Origin: Methanoplanus endosymbiosus
GTDB taxonomy: Archaea > Halobacteriota > Methanomicrobia > Methanomicrobiales > Methanomicrobiaceae
Length of the DNA: 64,000 nt
Direction: 5' to 3'
Assembly (NCBI RefSeq): GCF_024662215.1
Contig: NZ_CP096115.1
Coordinates: 124,001-188,000, forward strand
Below, one piece after another: positions 46,794 through 56,071 of this stretch. The position numbers were made by a program, and so were the translations under genes. The notes beneath the pieces are model-generated. The model saw nothing but the letters and a program-made list of their open reading frames with translations, ran no database searches and was not told the origin of the DNA. Position 1 is the stretch's first letter, and the number at the start of each line of letters is the position of its first letter.

Positions 46794-49079
46794 TCAGGCA
46801 TATGATATAACCAGATTGTCAAGTTCATATTTCTCTTTCCTCTCCCATCTGCCATTTCCGGCCTTCATGAGAATATAAACCGGAACAACATCCCCTGAGT
46901 CATCAAACTCCTTCTCTCCTGTCAACCCGTACAACCGACAGTCATCAAGTCCGTTTCTGATACCATCGATCGAATATCCACCACGGTTTATGGAATCAGC
47001 AACCACCATCATGGTATCATATCCTGACTGAACGTAATAATTTGGTTCTCTTTTATTGTAGTCTAATTTATATTGATTGATAAACGCATCAGTAAATTTT
47101 GTCGGAGTGTCCATATCCGGAATAGTCATATATATTTCACCTGCGTAATTTTCTGTTCTGATGAAGAAATCATTAACATTCATTCCTTCAGTGACATATA
47201 CAGGAATATCTGCCTCTGTTTTGGTAAATGTATCAAGAAAATCAAGTCCCTCAGATGCAAACGAAATAAGCACAAGAGCATCAGCACCGGATGACTGCAC
47301 TTTATCTGAAAGTACTGAAAAATCAGTCTGACCCGGAGCTATCTTTTCAGCCATCAGAACTTCTCCTCCTGACTTTTCATAATCAGTAATAAATACATTC
47401 TTAAAACCATTTCCATAGGTATTGTCAATATATAATACTGCGGGAGAATTTACCCCTGTTTTGTGTGAGATTATTGCTGAAAGGGTTGTTGCATGTGCTG
47501 AATCAGAACCTATAGTTCTGAAGACATAATCCTTATATTCTGACAGTATAGGGGTTGAGGCAGAGGGTGAGACCATCACAAATTTATTACCCCCCGCAAT
47601 CTCTGCAAGGGCAATGGCTGCGTTACTTGCAGAAGGGCCAATTACTACAGGTATGCCTGATTTTATGAATTCATCTGCAATCTCCTCTGTTTTTTCAGGA
47701 CTGCCTGCATTGTCCCTGTAAACTGCCTCAACCGAAATTCCGGCAATGAAACTCCCACTGTTTATCTCCTTTACTGCCATATCAATGCCCTCCTTTGTCG
47801 AAAGTCCGTATTCGCTCAAATCACCGCTCAGAGGCAGGGCCACTCCGATAAGGTATGGATCTTTTAAATCTTCAATACCTTCATCGGGATCATCAGAAAG
47901 AATAATTCCGGATTTACCGGATTTTTCGTGAACATAGTAAAGCTGCTTTAAGCGTGTCCAGGAATTATCTCTGATCTCCCATACACTAAACAGAGGCAAC
48001 TGGAGATCGCCTGAATCCGTAAAAATTTTCAGCCCGGAAACATCAAAATATCTGCTGGAATTCAGACCTTTTAAGACTGAATCCGACGTTGTTCCCTGCC
48101 GGCGCATTGCATCCGCAGCAACCATTAATGAGTCATATGCATATGCTGCGAGGTAGTTTGGCTCTTCTCCGGGATAATTTTCCTGGTACCTTCTGTGAAA
48201 CTCTTCCCCTTCAGGTTTCCAGAATGGTGCAACCGAATACAGGCCCTTATAACTGCCGGCAGTTTTCTCTATCATCTCGTCCAGCTGAACTGTTTCAGAG
48301 CATATTATTGGCATATCCATGCCTGAGGCACGTATCTGATTTACAATATCAGATGCATCGGAGACATGGGCAATCAGGACAACTGCATCAGGATTTTTCA
48401 TAAGTATTTCATCATATGCAACTGAATTGTTACCAAATCCCTCTTTAAATCCAGCTGAATAAATGACATATATTCCAAGGTTATTTAGTGTCTCAAGAGT
48501 TGCATCCCTTAAATCAGCTCCATATGAATCATTAAGATAAATCAGAGCAGCATTCTGCGGGTCCTGCACAAGACCGTTTAAAAATAATGCCATTGCAGTT
48601 CCGGTTGCATAGTTTGAACCGGTTGTCCTGTAAAAGGATGGATAATCAGAGAGCTTTCCGGATGTTGCTGTTGGTGAAATCAGGACAATTCCTTTTTTTT
48701 CAGCTACATCTGCCATTGAGAGCGTGGTTTCACTTGTCAGTCCGCCAATAACGGTTGTTATGCCCTCTTCTGCAAGTCCGTTTATCATCTCAGCTGACAC
48801 CTGTGGATCACCTCTGCTGTCCTTATAGACGATCTCCACTTTCTTTCCGTCAATGCCGCCTTTTTCATTCAGTTCCCCAGCTGCAATATCAATGCCACGC
48901 TGCAGATAACTGCCAGGACTGCTGAATTCTCCGGTCAGGGGCAGAATAGATCCGATTTTAATACTATCATATTTATAATTATAATTGTTCTCTGTTGTTT
49001 CAGTACCTGTGCACCCTGATAAAAAAGCAGCAATCAGAAGAAGTAACAGAAGATATGATGATAATTTTATTTTATTCAT
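46794..49079 (-). CDS. Lipoprotein with two fused branched-chain-type solute-binding domains
   Basis: 761 residues. A signal peptide with lipobox ending at Cys23 (AAFLSGC) anchors it outside the membrane. Two periplasmic-binding-protein domains of the LivK/Peripla_BP_6 type follow in tandem: the first begins KIGSILPLTGEFSSPG (~40-375), the second YLIGVALPLSGDLSEYG (~400-750). Both have the same order of segments (IVYKD/AVYRD, TTVIGG/PVVIGP, LISPTATS/MVSPSAST), so the gene arose by internal duplication. No permease or ATPase gene is adjacent, so it may serve a distant ABC transporter or act as a sensor subunit. The ligand is unknown. Confidence 0.88.
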   Translation of the reverse strand: MNKIKLSSYLLLLLLIAAFLSGCTGTETTENNYNYKYDSIKIGSILPLTGEFSSPGSYLQRGIDIAAGELNEKGGIDGKKVEIVYKDSRGDPQVSAEMINGLAEEGITTVIGGLTSETTLSMADVAEKKGIVLISPTATSGKLSDYPSFYRTTGSNYATGTAMALFLNGLVQDPQNAALIYLNDSYGADLRDATLETLNNLGIYVIYSAGFKEGFGNNSVAYDEILMKNPDAVVLIAHVSDASDIVNQIRASGMDMPIICSETVQLDEMIEKTAGSYKGLYSVAPFWKPEGEEFHRRYQENYPGEEPNYLAAYAYDSLMVAADAMRRQGTTSDSVLKGLNSSRYFDVSGLKIFTDSGDLQLPLFSVWEIRDNSWTRLKQLYYVHEKSGKSGIILSDDPDEGIEDLKDPYLIGVALPLSGDLSEYGLSTKEGIDMAVKEINSGSFIAGISVEAVYRDNAGSPEKTEEIADEFIKSGIPVVIGPSASNAAIALAEIAGGNKFVMVSPSASTPILSEYKDYVFRTIGSDSAHATTLSAIISHKTGVNSPAVLYIDNTYGNGFKNVFITDYEKSGGEVLMAEKIAPGQTDFSVLSDKVQSSGADALVLISFASEGLDFLDTFTKTEADIPVYVTEGMNVNDFFIRTENYAGEIYMTIPDMDTPTKFTDAFINQYKLDYNKREPNYYVQSGYDTMMVVADSINRGGYSIDGIRNGLDDCRLYGLTGEKEFDDSGDVVPVYILMKAGNGRWERKEKYELDNLVISYA

Positions 49080-49270
49080 AATGGATCATTTAAGGGCAGC
49101 AGATGATATAAATATCCATTTGAGTGAATTATCCGTCATCCCGGCAGGAATGTTACTTTGATTAATCCCGGAAAAAACCTCACATAGATAATCATAAGTA
49201 TTATGCCTTCTGAGTGCTCTCTTTTTATTTAACGCACCACAAAAACCAAAACCGTTAAAGGAAGCAAAAG

Positions 49271-51949
49271 ATGGTGCAGATTTATTCAGATAAGAGTATG
49301 ATTAAGATGCAGACAATATACCATTTCAATGATAATATTATTCCGGAACTGAGGGAAGTCGGTGGAAAAGCCCTGTCTCTGATAAAAATGACTGACGGCG
49401 GGCTTCCGGTACCACCGGGATTTGTCCTCACCTCCTCTTTCTTTCAGCCCTGGGTTGATGAGATTCAGGCAACAGAGGACTGGAAGAATTTACTTGCATC
49501 AGATAGTGATAAACAGGAAGAGTTATCCGGCAGACTGAAAGCACGCTGTAAAGAACTTAAATTTACTGATGAACAGAACCGGCAGATTACTGATGCCCTT
49601 AATGCTATAAGCCATAAGGGTTTAATGATATTTGCGGTCCGGTCTTCCTCACCGGAAGAAGACCTGGAATATGCCTCTTTTGCCGGAGTCTATGACAGTG
49701 TTCTCGGTGTAATCCCGGAAAAGCTTGAAGATGCTGTTAAAACCGTATTTTCATCCGCACTGGACATCCGTGCGATAAAATATAAGGAACAGCACGGTTT
49801 TGGCATAGACAGAATTATCATTGCAGTAATTATACAGGAACAGATTGCAAGTGAAGTCGCCGGAGTAGGATTCTCGATAAACCCGCTCTCAAACTGCTAT
49901 GACGAAGCGGTGATAAACGCCAACTGGGGTCTTGGAGAAAGCATAGTTTCCGGTGCTGCAACACCCGACCAATATGTCATTGACAAATTTTCCGGAGATT
50001 TTAAAACCAAAAAAACGGGTGGGAAAGAGGTGTCATACTTCCTGCGTGATGATGCCTCCATTGAAACAGTAAATGTCCTGAAAAACAATGAGATGAGCCT
50101 TTCAGACGAAGAGGCACTTAAACTGAAAGATCTCCTCGTAAAGGTTGAGGAATACTACAAAATGCCTATGGACATAGAGTGGGCTTTTGCACATAATAAT
50201 CTCTATCTTGTTCAGGCCAGACCGATTACGACATATGTCCCGCTTCCGCCTGAAATAATGACCAAGCCGGCGGAAAAACGCCGTCTTTATCTCGATCTGA
50301 CACTCGTTGAACAGGGCATATCCTCACCACTCTCACCAATGGGTGCACGATGGTTCAGCGACACCTTTGATTTTATGATGGTCAGACGAATCGGGCATGA
50401 TGTCGGTCATGACATTATAAATGGCCTTGGTGGATCGGCAGGCGGGCGTACATACATTAATCTATCAAATATGCTCTGGATACATGATCCTGAGGGGATA
50501 GCAAAGAAGATAGAGGGCCTTGACAGTTATTCGGCAGAGATTATCCGCAGCATAAATCCGGACGATTATAAATCCTCACAGAGGCCGCCGGAACTTAGGG
50601 CAGTAAAAATAAAAGGACTGTACCATACTGCCGGAGTGCTGGGCAGGTCACTCGAAGGTATGATTACTCCGGAAAAACTCAAAGAAAAGTACATCGCCGG
50701 AGTTGATGCATATCTCAACAGGCTAAAAGAAGAGGATGCACAGGAACTTTCAATTGAGGAATATTATCGTGCTGTCACAAAAGATGCAGTTGATCTGATC
50801 CAGGATGTTACAATTCCAACTCTTATTGATGCTGAAATAGCAAAACAGCAGCTCAGAAAACTTTTTTGTGATGAAGATCCGGATATAAAATATCTTGCAG
50901 ACCGGCTTGATCGTGCCCTGCCGGATAATGTTACCACCGAAATGGGTCTTGAGATCTATGATCTCTCTGTTGCTGCGAAAAATGCGGGGAATTTAGCTCC
51001 GGAAAAACTTGAAGAAAGCATCAGTGCCAGAAAACTTCCGGAAGACTTCCTTAGTTTATGGGACAGTTTTATGGAGAAATACGGTTTTAGAGGCCCTCTG
51101 GAAATTGATCTGAAATCTCCACGCTATGCAGAAGAGCCTCTTACTCTGATAAACCAGATGCAGAACTTCGCTATGGTATCTGTGGATGCGGAATCTCCAA
51201 AGGCACGCTTTTTAAGACAGCAAAAGGAGAGAGAAGAAGGGTATGATAAACTCTGCACCCACTTTTCTGACAAAACAGACAAACTCCATAAGTTTAAGAA
51301 ACTGTATAAGATTGTCGTGATGTTCGGCGGATTCAGAGAGGTTCATAAGTATTACCTCATGATGGCCAACTACCGGATACGGCAGAGGGCACTTGATGCA
51401 GGACGAAGACTTGCGGCAGAAGGCCGCCTTGACAGTTTCGAAGATGTCTTTAAGCTGACTGTTTATGACCTTCAGAAAGGCCTGGACAATCCGGACTCAG
51501 ATCTCAGAGAGATTACAGAGGAAAATATGGCATTTATCAGCCGGCTGAATCAGGTGAAGGCTTTCCCGCCGGTAATTGACTCAAGGGGTGAGATCTTACG
51601 TCCTCCAAAGAGAGAATCAAAAGACGGGGAACTGTATGGTGATCCGGTATCCTCAGGTGTTATCAGAGGGCCGGTCAATATTATGCGTTATCCTGGTGAA
51701 AAACCTGTCATGCCGGGCGATATACTCGTAATTCACGCGGCTGATCCCGGATGGACTCCTCTTTTTATCACAGCCGGAGGTATTATTCTTGAAGTTGGTG
51801 GGATGCTTCAGCATGGCTCAATCATAGCCCGTGAATACGGCAAACCCTGCATTGCCGGTGTGGAAGATGTATTATCCCTCTTCGAGGACGGGCAGATGGT
51901 TGAACTGAACGGTGCTGAGGGATCTGTCAGGTTTATCAAAGATCAGTAG
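49271..51949 (+). CDS. PEP-synthase-like dikinase with rifampicin-phosphotransferase architecture
   Basis: 892 residues. The N-terminal ATP-grasp (PPDK_N) domain, ~15-330, has GGKALSLIKM, VPPGFVLT, FAVRSSSPEED, SFAGVYDS and the end QARPITT. A ~430-residue helical middle follows. The C-terminal swivelling domain carries the phospho-His: GGMLQHGSIIAREYGKPC, His848. The PEP/pyruvate-binding barrel that ends true PEP synthase is absent. This order and length are those of rifampicin phosphotransferases (ATP domain, substrate domain, His domain). The substrate is unknown; it could be a small metabolite. The start has GGAAG upstream. Confidence 0.8.
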   Translation: MVQIYSDKSMIKMQTIYHFNDNIIPELREVGGKALSLIKMTDGGLPVPPGFVLTSSFFQPWVDEIQATEDWKNLLASDSDKQEELSGRLKARCKELKFTDEQNRQITDALNAISHKGLMIFAVRSSSPEEDLEYASFAGVYDSVLGVIPEKLEDAVKTVFSSALDIRAIKYKEQHGFGIDRIIIAVIIQEQIASEVAGVGFSINPLSNCYDEAVINANWGLGESIVSGAATPDQYVIDKFSGDFKTKKTGGKEVSYFLRDDASIETVNVLKNNEMSLSDEEALKLKDLLVKVEEYYKMPMDIEWAFAHNNLYLVQARPITTYVPLPPEIMTKPAEKRRLYLDLTLVEQGISSPLSPMGARWFSDTFDFMMVRRIGHDVGHDIINGLGGSAGGRTYINLSNMLWIHDPEGIAKKIEGLDSYSAEIIRSINPDDYKSSQRPPELRAVKIKGLYHTAGVLGRSLEGMITPEKLKEKYIAGVDAYLNRLKEEDAQELSIEEYYRAVTKDAVDLIQDVTIPTLIDAEIAKQQLRKLFCDEDPDIKYLADRLDRALPDNVTTEMGLEIYDLSVAAKNAGNLAPEKLEESISARKLPEDFLSLWDSFMEKYGFRGPLEIDLKSPRYAEEPLTLINQMQNFAMVSVDAESPKARFLRQQKEREEGYDKLCTHFSDKTDKLHKFKKLYKIVVMFGGFREVHKYYLMMANYRIRQRALDAGRRLAAEGRLDSFEDVFKLTVYDLQKGLDNPDSDLREITEENMAFISRLNQVKAFPPVIDSRGEILRPPKRESKDGELYGDPVSSGVIRGPVNIMRYPGEKPVMPGDILVIHAADPGWTPLFITAGGIILEVGGMLQHGSIIAREYGKPCIAGVEDVLSLFEDGQMVELNGAEGSVRFIKDQ

Positions 51950-51973
51950 AGAAAACCGGCACAACCTGCAATA

Positions 51974-51981
51974 TTTTTTTT
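51974..51981 (+). terminator. T-run terminator after the dikinase gene
   Basis: Eight T about 25 bp after the stop codon, as in archaeal intrinsic termination. Confidence 0.4.
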
Positions 51982-52020
51982 CTTCTGAAATTCTCTCATA
52001 GAATTGTCAGAAATCTGATG

Positions 52021-52047
52021 GTGCAATGTGATTTGCACTGGCGCAAA
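52021..52047. promoter_or_regulatory. Overlapping inverted repeats just upstream of a TATA box
   Basis: GTGCAA-TGTGAT-TTGCAC and TTTGC-ACTGGC-GCAAA overlap directly before CTTATAATATATT (52050-52062), which is placed for a leaderless start at ATG 52079. Candidate operator for the hydrolase gene. Confidence 0.45.
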
Positions 52048-52078
52048 TCTTATAATATATTAATTACCAGTTTTTAAT

Positions 52079-52978
52079 ATGCCCAATATTGAATTCAATG
52101 TTCCGGAGAGCAAAGTTATTGACACAAAATATGGTCCGGTTGAGTACACTGTTGTCGGAGAGGGAAAGCCAATCCTGGCATTTCACGGAGGTGGCGGTGG
52201 CTATGATATGGCCGTTCTGATTTACTCCATGTTTTCAGATGCAGGATTTTCTCTCATCTGCCCGTCACGCCCCGGATATCTGAGGACTCCGCTGTCATCC
52301 GGAAAAAGCATTGTGGAGCAGGTTGATCTCTGTGCTGCACTGCTGGATGAACTTGGCATTGGTGAAGTAGGTGTAGTCGGTGCATCTGCCGGAGGGCCGC
52401 TCACATATGAGTTTGCCAAACGTCATCCGGATAAGACAGAGGCTATTGTTGTTATTGATGGCATCAGCATGAAATATGAGTACCAGCCGATTGACAAGGT
52501 CTCAGAGAAGATATTTTTAACTGACAGGGGGCAGAGATTCCAGTTCTGGCTTGCCGATCTGCTACCAAAGACTGTTATTAAGCAGATTGTAGCCATAGAA
52601 GGTGATCTGACTCATGATGAGCTTAAAGAGCGGGTAAAAAACATTTACGATGATCCGGTAAAGCGTGACTTCATCAACAAATTCTTTAAGACATTATATC
52701 CATACAGCAAAAGAAAGGAGGGAATGTGGAATGATGTGGAGACTGAAGCTGAAATTGATAAGATAAAAGATCTCGACACCATCGCCTGCCCTGCACTTAT
52801 TATGCATTCTAACCGTGACAATGATGTGATAATGGCACATGCAGAATATGCGGTCTCTGAAATTCCCGGTGCTGAATTTTATATGATAAAGGAAGGGACA
52901 CACTTTGGGTTCTGGTTCTCAGATTATGCTGAAGATGCACAGCAAAAGGCCATTGATTTCTTTAAAGAAAAACTCTGA
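52079..52978 (+). CDS. Alpha/beta hydrolase, first of a tandem pair
   Basis: A 299-residue alpha/beta-fold hydrolase. The oxyanion segment is AFHGGGGGYD, the nucleophile Ser103 lies in GASAGGP, the acid is probably the Asp in HSNRDNDV, and the His is in EGTHFGFW. No signal peptide is present, so it is cytoplasmic. It is closest to its neighbour at 53117-54013. The substrate (ester, peptide or haloalkane type) cannot be told. Translation is probably leaderless, since no ribosome-binding site is seen and the TATA box is 17-29 bp upstream. Confidence 0.85.
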   Translation: MPNIEFNVPESKVIDTKYGPVEYTVVGEGKPILAFHGGGGGYDMAVLIYSMFSDAGFSLICPSRPGYLRTPLSSGKSIVEQVDLCAALLDELGIGEVGVVGASAGGPLTYEFAKRHPDKTEAIVVIDGISMKYEYQPIDKVSEKIFLTDRGQRFQFWLADLLPKTVIKQIVAIEGDLTHDELKERVKNIYDDPVKRDFINKFFKTLYPYSKRKEGMWNDVETEAEIDKIKDLDTIACPALIMHSNRDNDVIMAHAEYAVSEIPGAEFYMIKEGTHFGFWFSDYAEDAQQKAIDFFKEKL

Positions 52979-53116
52979 ATCTAAAATTAAAATATAATTT
53001 ATTTTCTTCATCTTCCGGATGTCTGGTTATAACCAGAGCAGGCAGGAGATAATATTTTTGAAATTTCCATTATTATTTACAAAATTATATCTGATCTTAG
53101 CTGTAAGTTTAAATTT

Positions 53117-54013
53117 ATGGGGAAAAATTTCTGGATTCCTGAAAGTTTAGTTATAACAACAGAGAAAGGGCCGGTTGAATACGCTGTTATCGGAGAGGGA
53201 AAGCCGATTCTGGCATTTCATGGAGGTGCAGGAGGCTATGATATGTCAGTTCTTATATACAGCATCTTATCTGATGCCGGATTTTCTCTCATCTGCCCGT
53301 CCCGTCCGGGGTATCTTAAAACGCCACTATCTTCCGGAAAAACCTTTGCTGAGCAGGCAGATCTCTCTGCTAAACTGCTTGATGAACTTGGCATTGATAA
53401 AGTTGGGGTTATCGGGGGGTCTGCCGGAGGGCCACCCACCTATGAGTTTGCCAAACGCTATCCTGAGCAGACAAAGGCCATTGTTGTCATTGACGGTGTC
53501 AGCCGGACATATGATCAGGGCGAGGTCAGTAAATTAAATGAGATGCTCTTCTTATCAGATCCGGGTCAGAAGTTACAGTTGTGGTCATTGAAAGTCTTCC
53601 CTCAGGCGGTAATAAAAAAGATACTTGAGGAAGAGAGCAATTTAACTCCGTCAGAGCTTAAGGAACGGGTTGAACATATCATTGACGATCCGGTGAAACT
53701 TGATTTTATTATGAAATTTTACCAGACGATGTATCCGTACAGCGACAGGAAGGCAGGACTCTGGAATGATGTCGAAAAACTGGCGGCTATTGATAAGATA
53801 AAAGACCTTGGAAAGATAACCTGTCCGGCACTGATTATGCACGGCAACCGGGATGATGATGTGGATATAGCCCATGCAGAATATGCAGTATCAGAAATTT
53901 CCGGCTCAGAGCTGTATGTCATAAAGGAAGGCACTCATTTTGGCTTCTGGGTCTCGGATTATGCTGAAGAGGCACAAAAGAAAGCTGTTGATTTCTTTAA
54001 AATGCATATATAG
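53117..54013 (+). CDS. Alpha/beta hydrolase, second of a tandem pair
   Basis: 298 residues with the same motifs as the preceding gene: AFHGGAGGYD, Ser102 in GGSAGGP, HGNRDDDV and EGTHFGFW. Long stretches such as FSLICPSRPGYL are identical in both, so this is a fairly recent tandem duplication. It has its own AT-rich promoter region (AAATTATATC near 53084) in the 138-bp gap, without the inverted repeats seen before the first copy, so regulation may have diverged. Confidence 0.85.
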   Translation: MGKNFWIPESLVITTEKGPVEYAVIGEGKPILAFHGGAGGYDMSVLIYSILSDAGFSLICPSRPGYLKTPLSSGKTFAEQADLSAKLLDELGIDKVGVIGGSAGGPPTYEFAKRYPEQTKAIVVIDGVSRTYDQGEVSKLNEMLFLSDPGQKLQLWSLKVFPQAVIKKILEEESNLTPSELKERVEHIIDDPVKLDFIMKFYQTMYPYSDRKAGLWNDVEKLAAIDKIKDLGKITCPALIMHGNRDDDVDIAHAEYAVSEISGSELYVIKEGTHFGFWVSDYAEEAQKKAVDFFKMHI

Positions 54014-54199
54014 TGGTATATGCCATCTGAAAAATATTTTGGGCTTTTTACATGGTTCCGGAATAAGTTAACTTATAGGCATAACCACATACATAATCAT
54101 ATTGTAGTATTATACATTGTAGAAAAATTACATTTTATCAATAAAAAACAAATTTTTGCGCCACAACATATAATTTTTAGATTAAATGATTGATTTATT

Positions 54200-54214
54200 G
54201 TTTGAATTTCAAAC
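54200..54214. promoter_or_regulatory. 15-bp inverted repeat before a lipoprotein gene
   Basis: GTTTGAA-T-TTCAAAC, with a further TTTCAAA at 54218-54224 just before CTTATATTAA (a TATA candidate at 54231-54240). Candidate operator. Confidence 0.4.
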
Positions 54215-54277
54215 ATGTTTCAAATAATAACTTATATTAATAATTAATGCATATATTCAATGAAAAAGGATTAGATT

Positions 54278-55309
54278 ATGGATTTTAAAAGGAATTTGTT
54301 TTTTTTGTGTATATTATTTATTCTTCTTTTTTCATTTACAGCAGGATGTACATCTGAAAATAATGAGAAAATGGAACGTGCCGTTAAACTTTTAGAATCG
54401 GCAGATGAGAGAATAAATGATCTGGATTTTGAAGATGATGGAGCTATTGAAATAAAAAGCCAGATGAAAGCTGCAAATGTAGATTATAATGAAGCATTAG
54501 ATATTCTTGATTCCATCAAAACTTCAAATGATGATGAGATTAAAATGATTTCCGCATTAGAGCAAATGATAGAGGCAGACATAATACTTTGTGAGATTAT
54601 CGAAACAGATTTCCTTGATTTCATGACACATCTTGAAAATGCTCAGGCACAACAGGAAAAAAGAAACTGGTTAATGATGAGGGCAGAACTTCAGGCAGGA
54701 ATTGATTCACTGGAAAGTGCCAAATCCAGAACAGCATCTGCAAAAAGTAAAATTAACAGTATTAACAGAAATGACCTGCCATCCGAATCAAAAGGGGATC
54801 TGGAATATATGAAAACTGAAATAAATGAAGTTCAGAATATTTTAGATGATGGAATCAGTGAACTCAATTCTAGAATCACCGAAAGTCAGTCCAGTAATTA
54901 CAACCCATCATCTTACTCATCTTTTTCAACATACTCCGTAACTCCTGAACCACCAGCAAAGAGCTGGCATAAAGCAGTTGAAGATACCGTTCAGGTTCCA
55001 AAAGATAAATATTATTACTGGGAGTTTGAACTGTCAAAAGGTGATAAAATATCTGTTGACGTTTCAACAGATGGTTCTGCCCTTGATTTGGAGATAATGG
55101 ACCAATATAATTATAATAAATACAGCAAAGGAACTACCGGAGAATATAAGTGCTGGGGTAGAGACAGCATAATTAAGACAAAATATGAATTTTCTCCGGC
55201 AGCAAACGGGGATTATTATTTTGTACTTGATAATTCAATTGTTCCGGATGATGGTGCATATGCAGATGCCAATGTCAATGTCAATGTTATAATTAGCAAA
55301 TATTATTAG
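54278..55309 (+). CDS. Lipoprotein with coiled-coil and C-terminal beta domain
   Basis: 343 residues. The signal peptide has lipobox FTAGC (Cys24). Residues ~30-215 are helical and charged, with regular hydrophobic spacing (coiled coil). A Ser/Tyr-rich linker follows, then a C-terminal ~100-residue domain (VPKDKYYYWEFELSKGDKISVDVSTDGSALDLEIMD...) resembling pre-peptidase C-terminal (PPC/emp24-like) beta-sandwich domains. Outside the cell it may bind envelope or surface components; function unknown. It stands alone, with an AT-rich promoter. Confidence 0.75.
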   Translation: MDFKRNLFFLCILFILLFSFTAGCTSENNEKMERAVKLLESADERINDLDFEDDGAIEIKSQMKAANVDYNEALDILDSIKTSNDDEIKMISALEQMIEADIILCEIIETDFLDFMTHLENAQAQQEKRNWLMMRAELQAGIDSLESAKSRTASAKSKINSINRNDLPSESKGDLEYMKTEINEVQNILDDGISELNSRITESQSSNYNPSSYSSFSTYSVTPEPPAKSWHKAVEDTVQVPKDKYYYWEFELSKGDKISVDVSTDGSALDLEIMDQYNYNKYSKGTTGEYKCWGRDSIIKTKYEFSPAANGDYYFVLDNSIVPDDGAYADANVNVNVIISKYY

Positions 55310-55708
55310 ATATTGCAGAATCTCAAATGCAAACGAATTCAGGGATAAGTCCTGGATTTCCTTTTTTCCCGAAACAGGTTATGAAACATGAAAACAATAT
55401 ACTTAAAGAAAATGTGCCAGAACCAAAATTTGTTAGGTTGGAGCACATGCTCAATATTGCCGATTGTGAAAATAGTGATAACTTTGTAATGTTAAATATG
55501 CTGCATATTATGTAGTGCGTTTGATATTTAATATTATATGCTTTGAATGGATTTTACTAAAAAAGGCCTATTTCTATTGGAAAATTTTCCAAATTTTTTC
55601 ACTGTAACTGAAAAATCCGACTGTGCCTTTAGGAGATACTTTTTACTGGGATACTCTTTTAAACCCTATCGTTATATTATCATATAATTGCGATGGGGGA
55701 ACTGTCAT
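55310..55708. other. Intergenic region upstream of the ATP synthase operon
   Basis: 399 bp. It contains a 16-bp perfect palindrome (separate entry) and, near 55671-55688, TTATATTATCATATAATT, which is placed to act as the ATP synthase promoter. A 62-codon frame at 55327-55515 has no good start signal or similarity. Confidence 0.55.
55577..55592. promoter_or_regulatory. Perfect 16-bp palindrome upstream of the ATP synthase operon
   Basis: TTGGAAAATTTTCCAA, about 95 bp before the promoter-like TATA region of the ATP synthase operon. Possible regulator site. Confidence 0.4.
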
Positions 55709-56071
55709 ATGCCGTTTCATGAGATCGAACTTATAAAAAAATGTGAAGAAGAAGCCCTGAATCTAATCAGTGAGGCAAAAAAGGAAGCTGAAGCATCCCT
55801 TAGTGAGGCAGAAGCCAGGGGGAGAGAGATTATCAGAGCTGAAACTGAGCGTGCCGGTGAAGAATGCCGGCAGCTTTCAGCATCGTCTCTTGAGATAACT
55901 GCCCAAAAGAGGGAAAAAATTCTTAATGAGGCAGAAATCCGGGCAGAAACACTCAAAAAAAACTGTGCAGAGAGGCACGAACAAGCAGTAGCATATATTG
56001 TGAATACTGTCACAGGAGAAATTCATGCTGACTCCGGCACCGATGTGCAGGCTTACAATTCTGGTCCATAA
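55709..56071 (+). CDS. atpH: A-type ATP synthase subunit H (peripheral stalk)
   Basis: A 120-residue, highly charged, almost wholly alpha-helical protein (KKCEEEALNLISEAKKEAEASL and following). It pairs with subunit E in the peripheral stalk. ATG 55709 follows GGGGGA; a TTG at 55688 would add seven residues. It is the first gene of the operon and overlaps atpI by 47 bp, so translation is coupled. Confidence 0.82.
   Translation: MPFHEIELIKKCEEEALNLISEAKKEAEASLSEAEARGREIIRAETERAGEECRQLSASSLEITAQKREKILNEAEIRAETLKKNCAERHEQAVAYIVNTVTGEIHADSGTDVQAYNSGP

Noticed and set aside
55327-55515. A 62-codon open frame before the ATP synthase operon
   Set aside because: No ribosome-binding site, no family, biased composition; likely chance.
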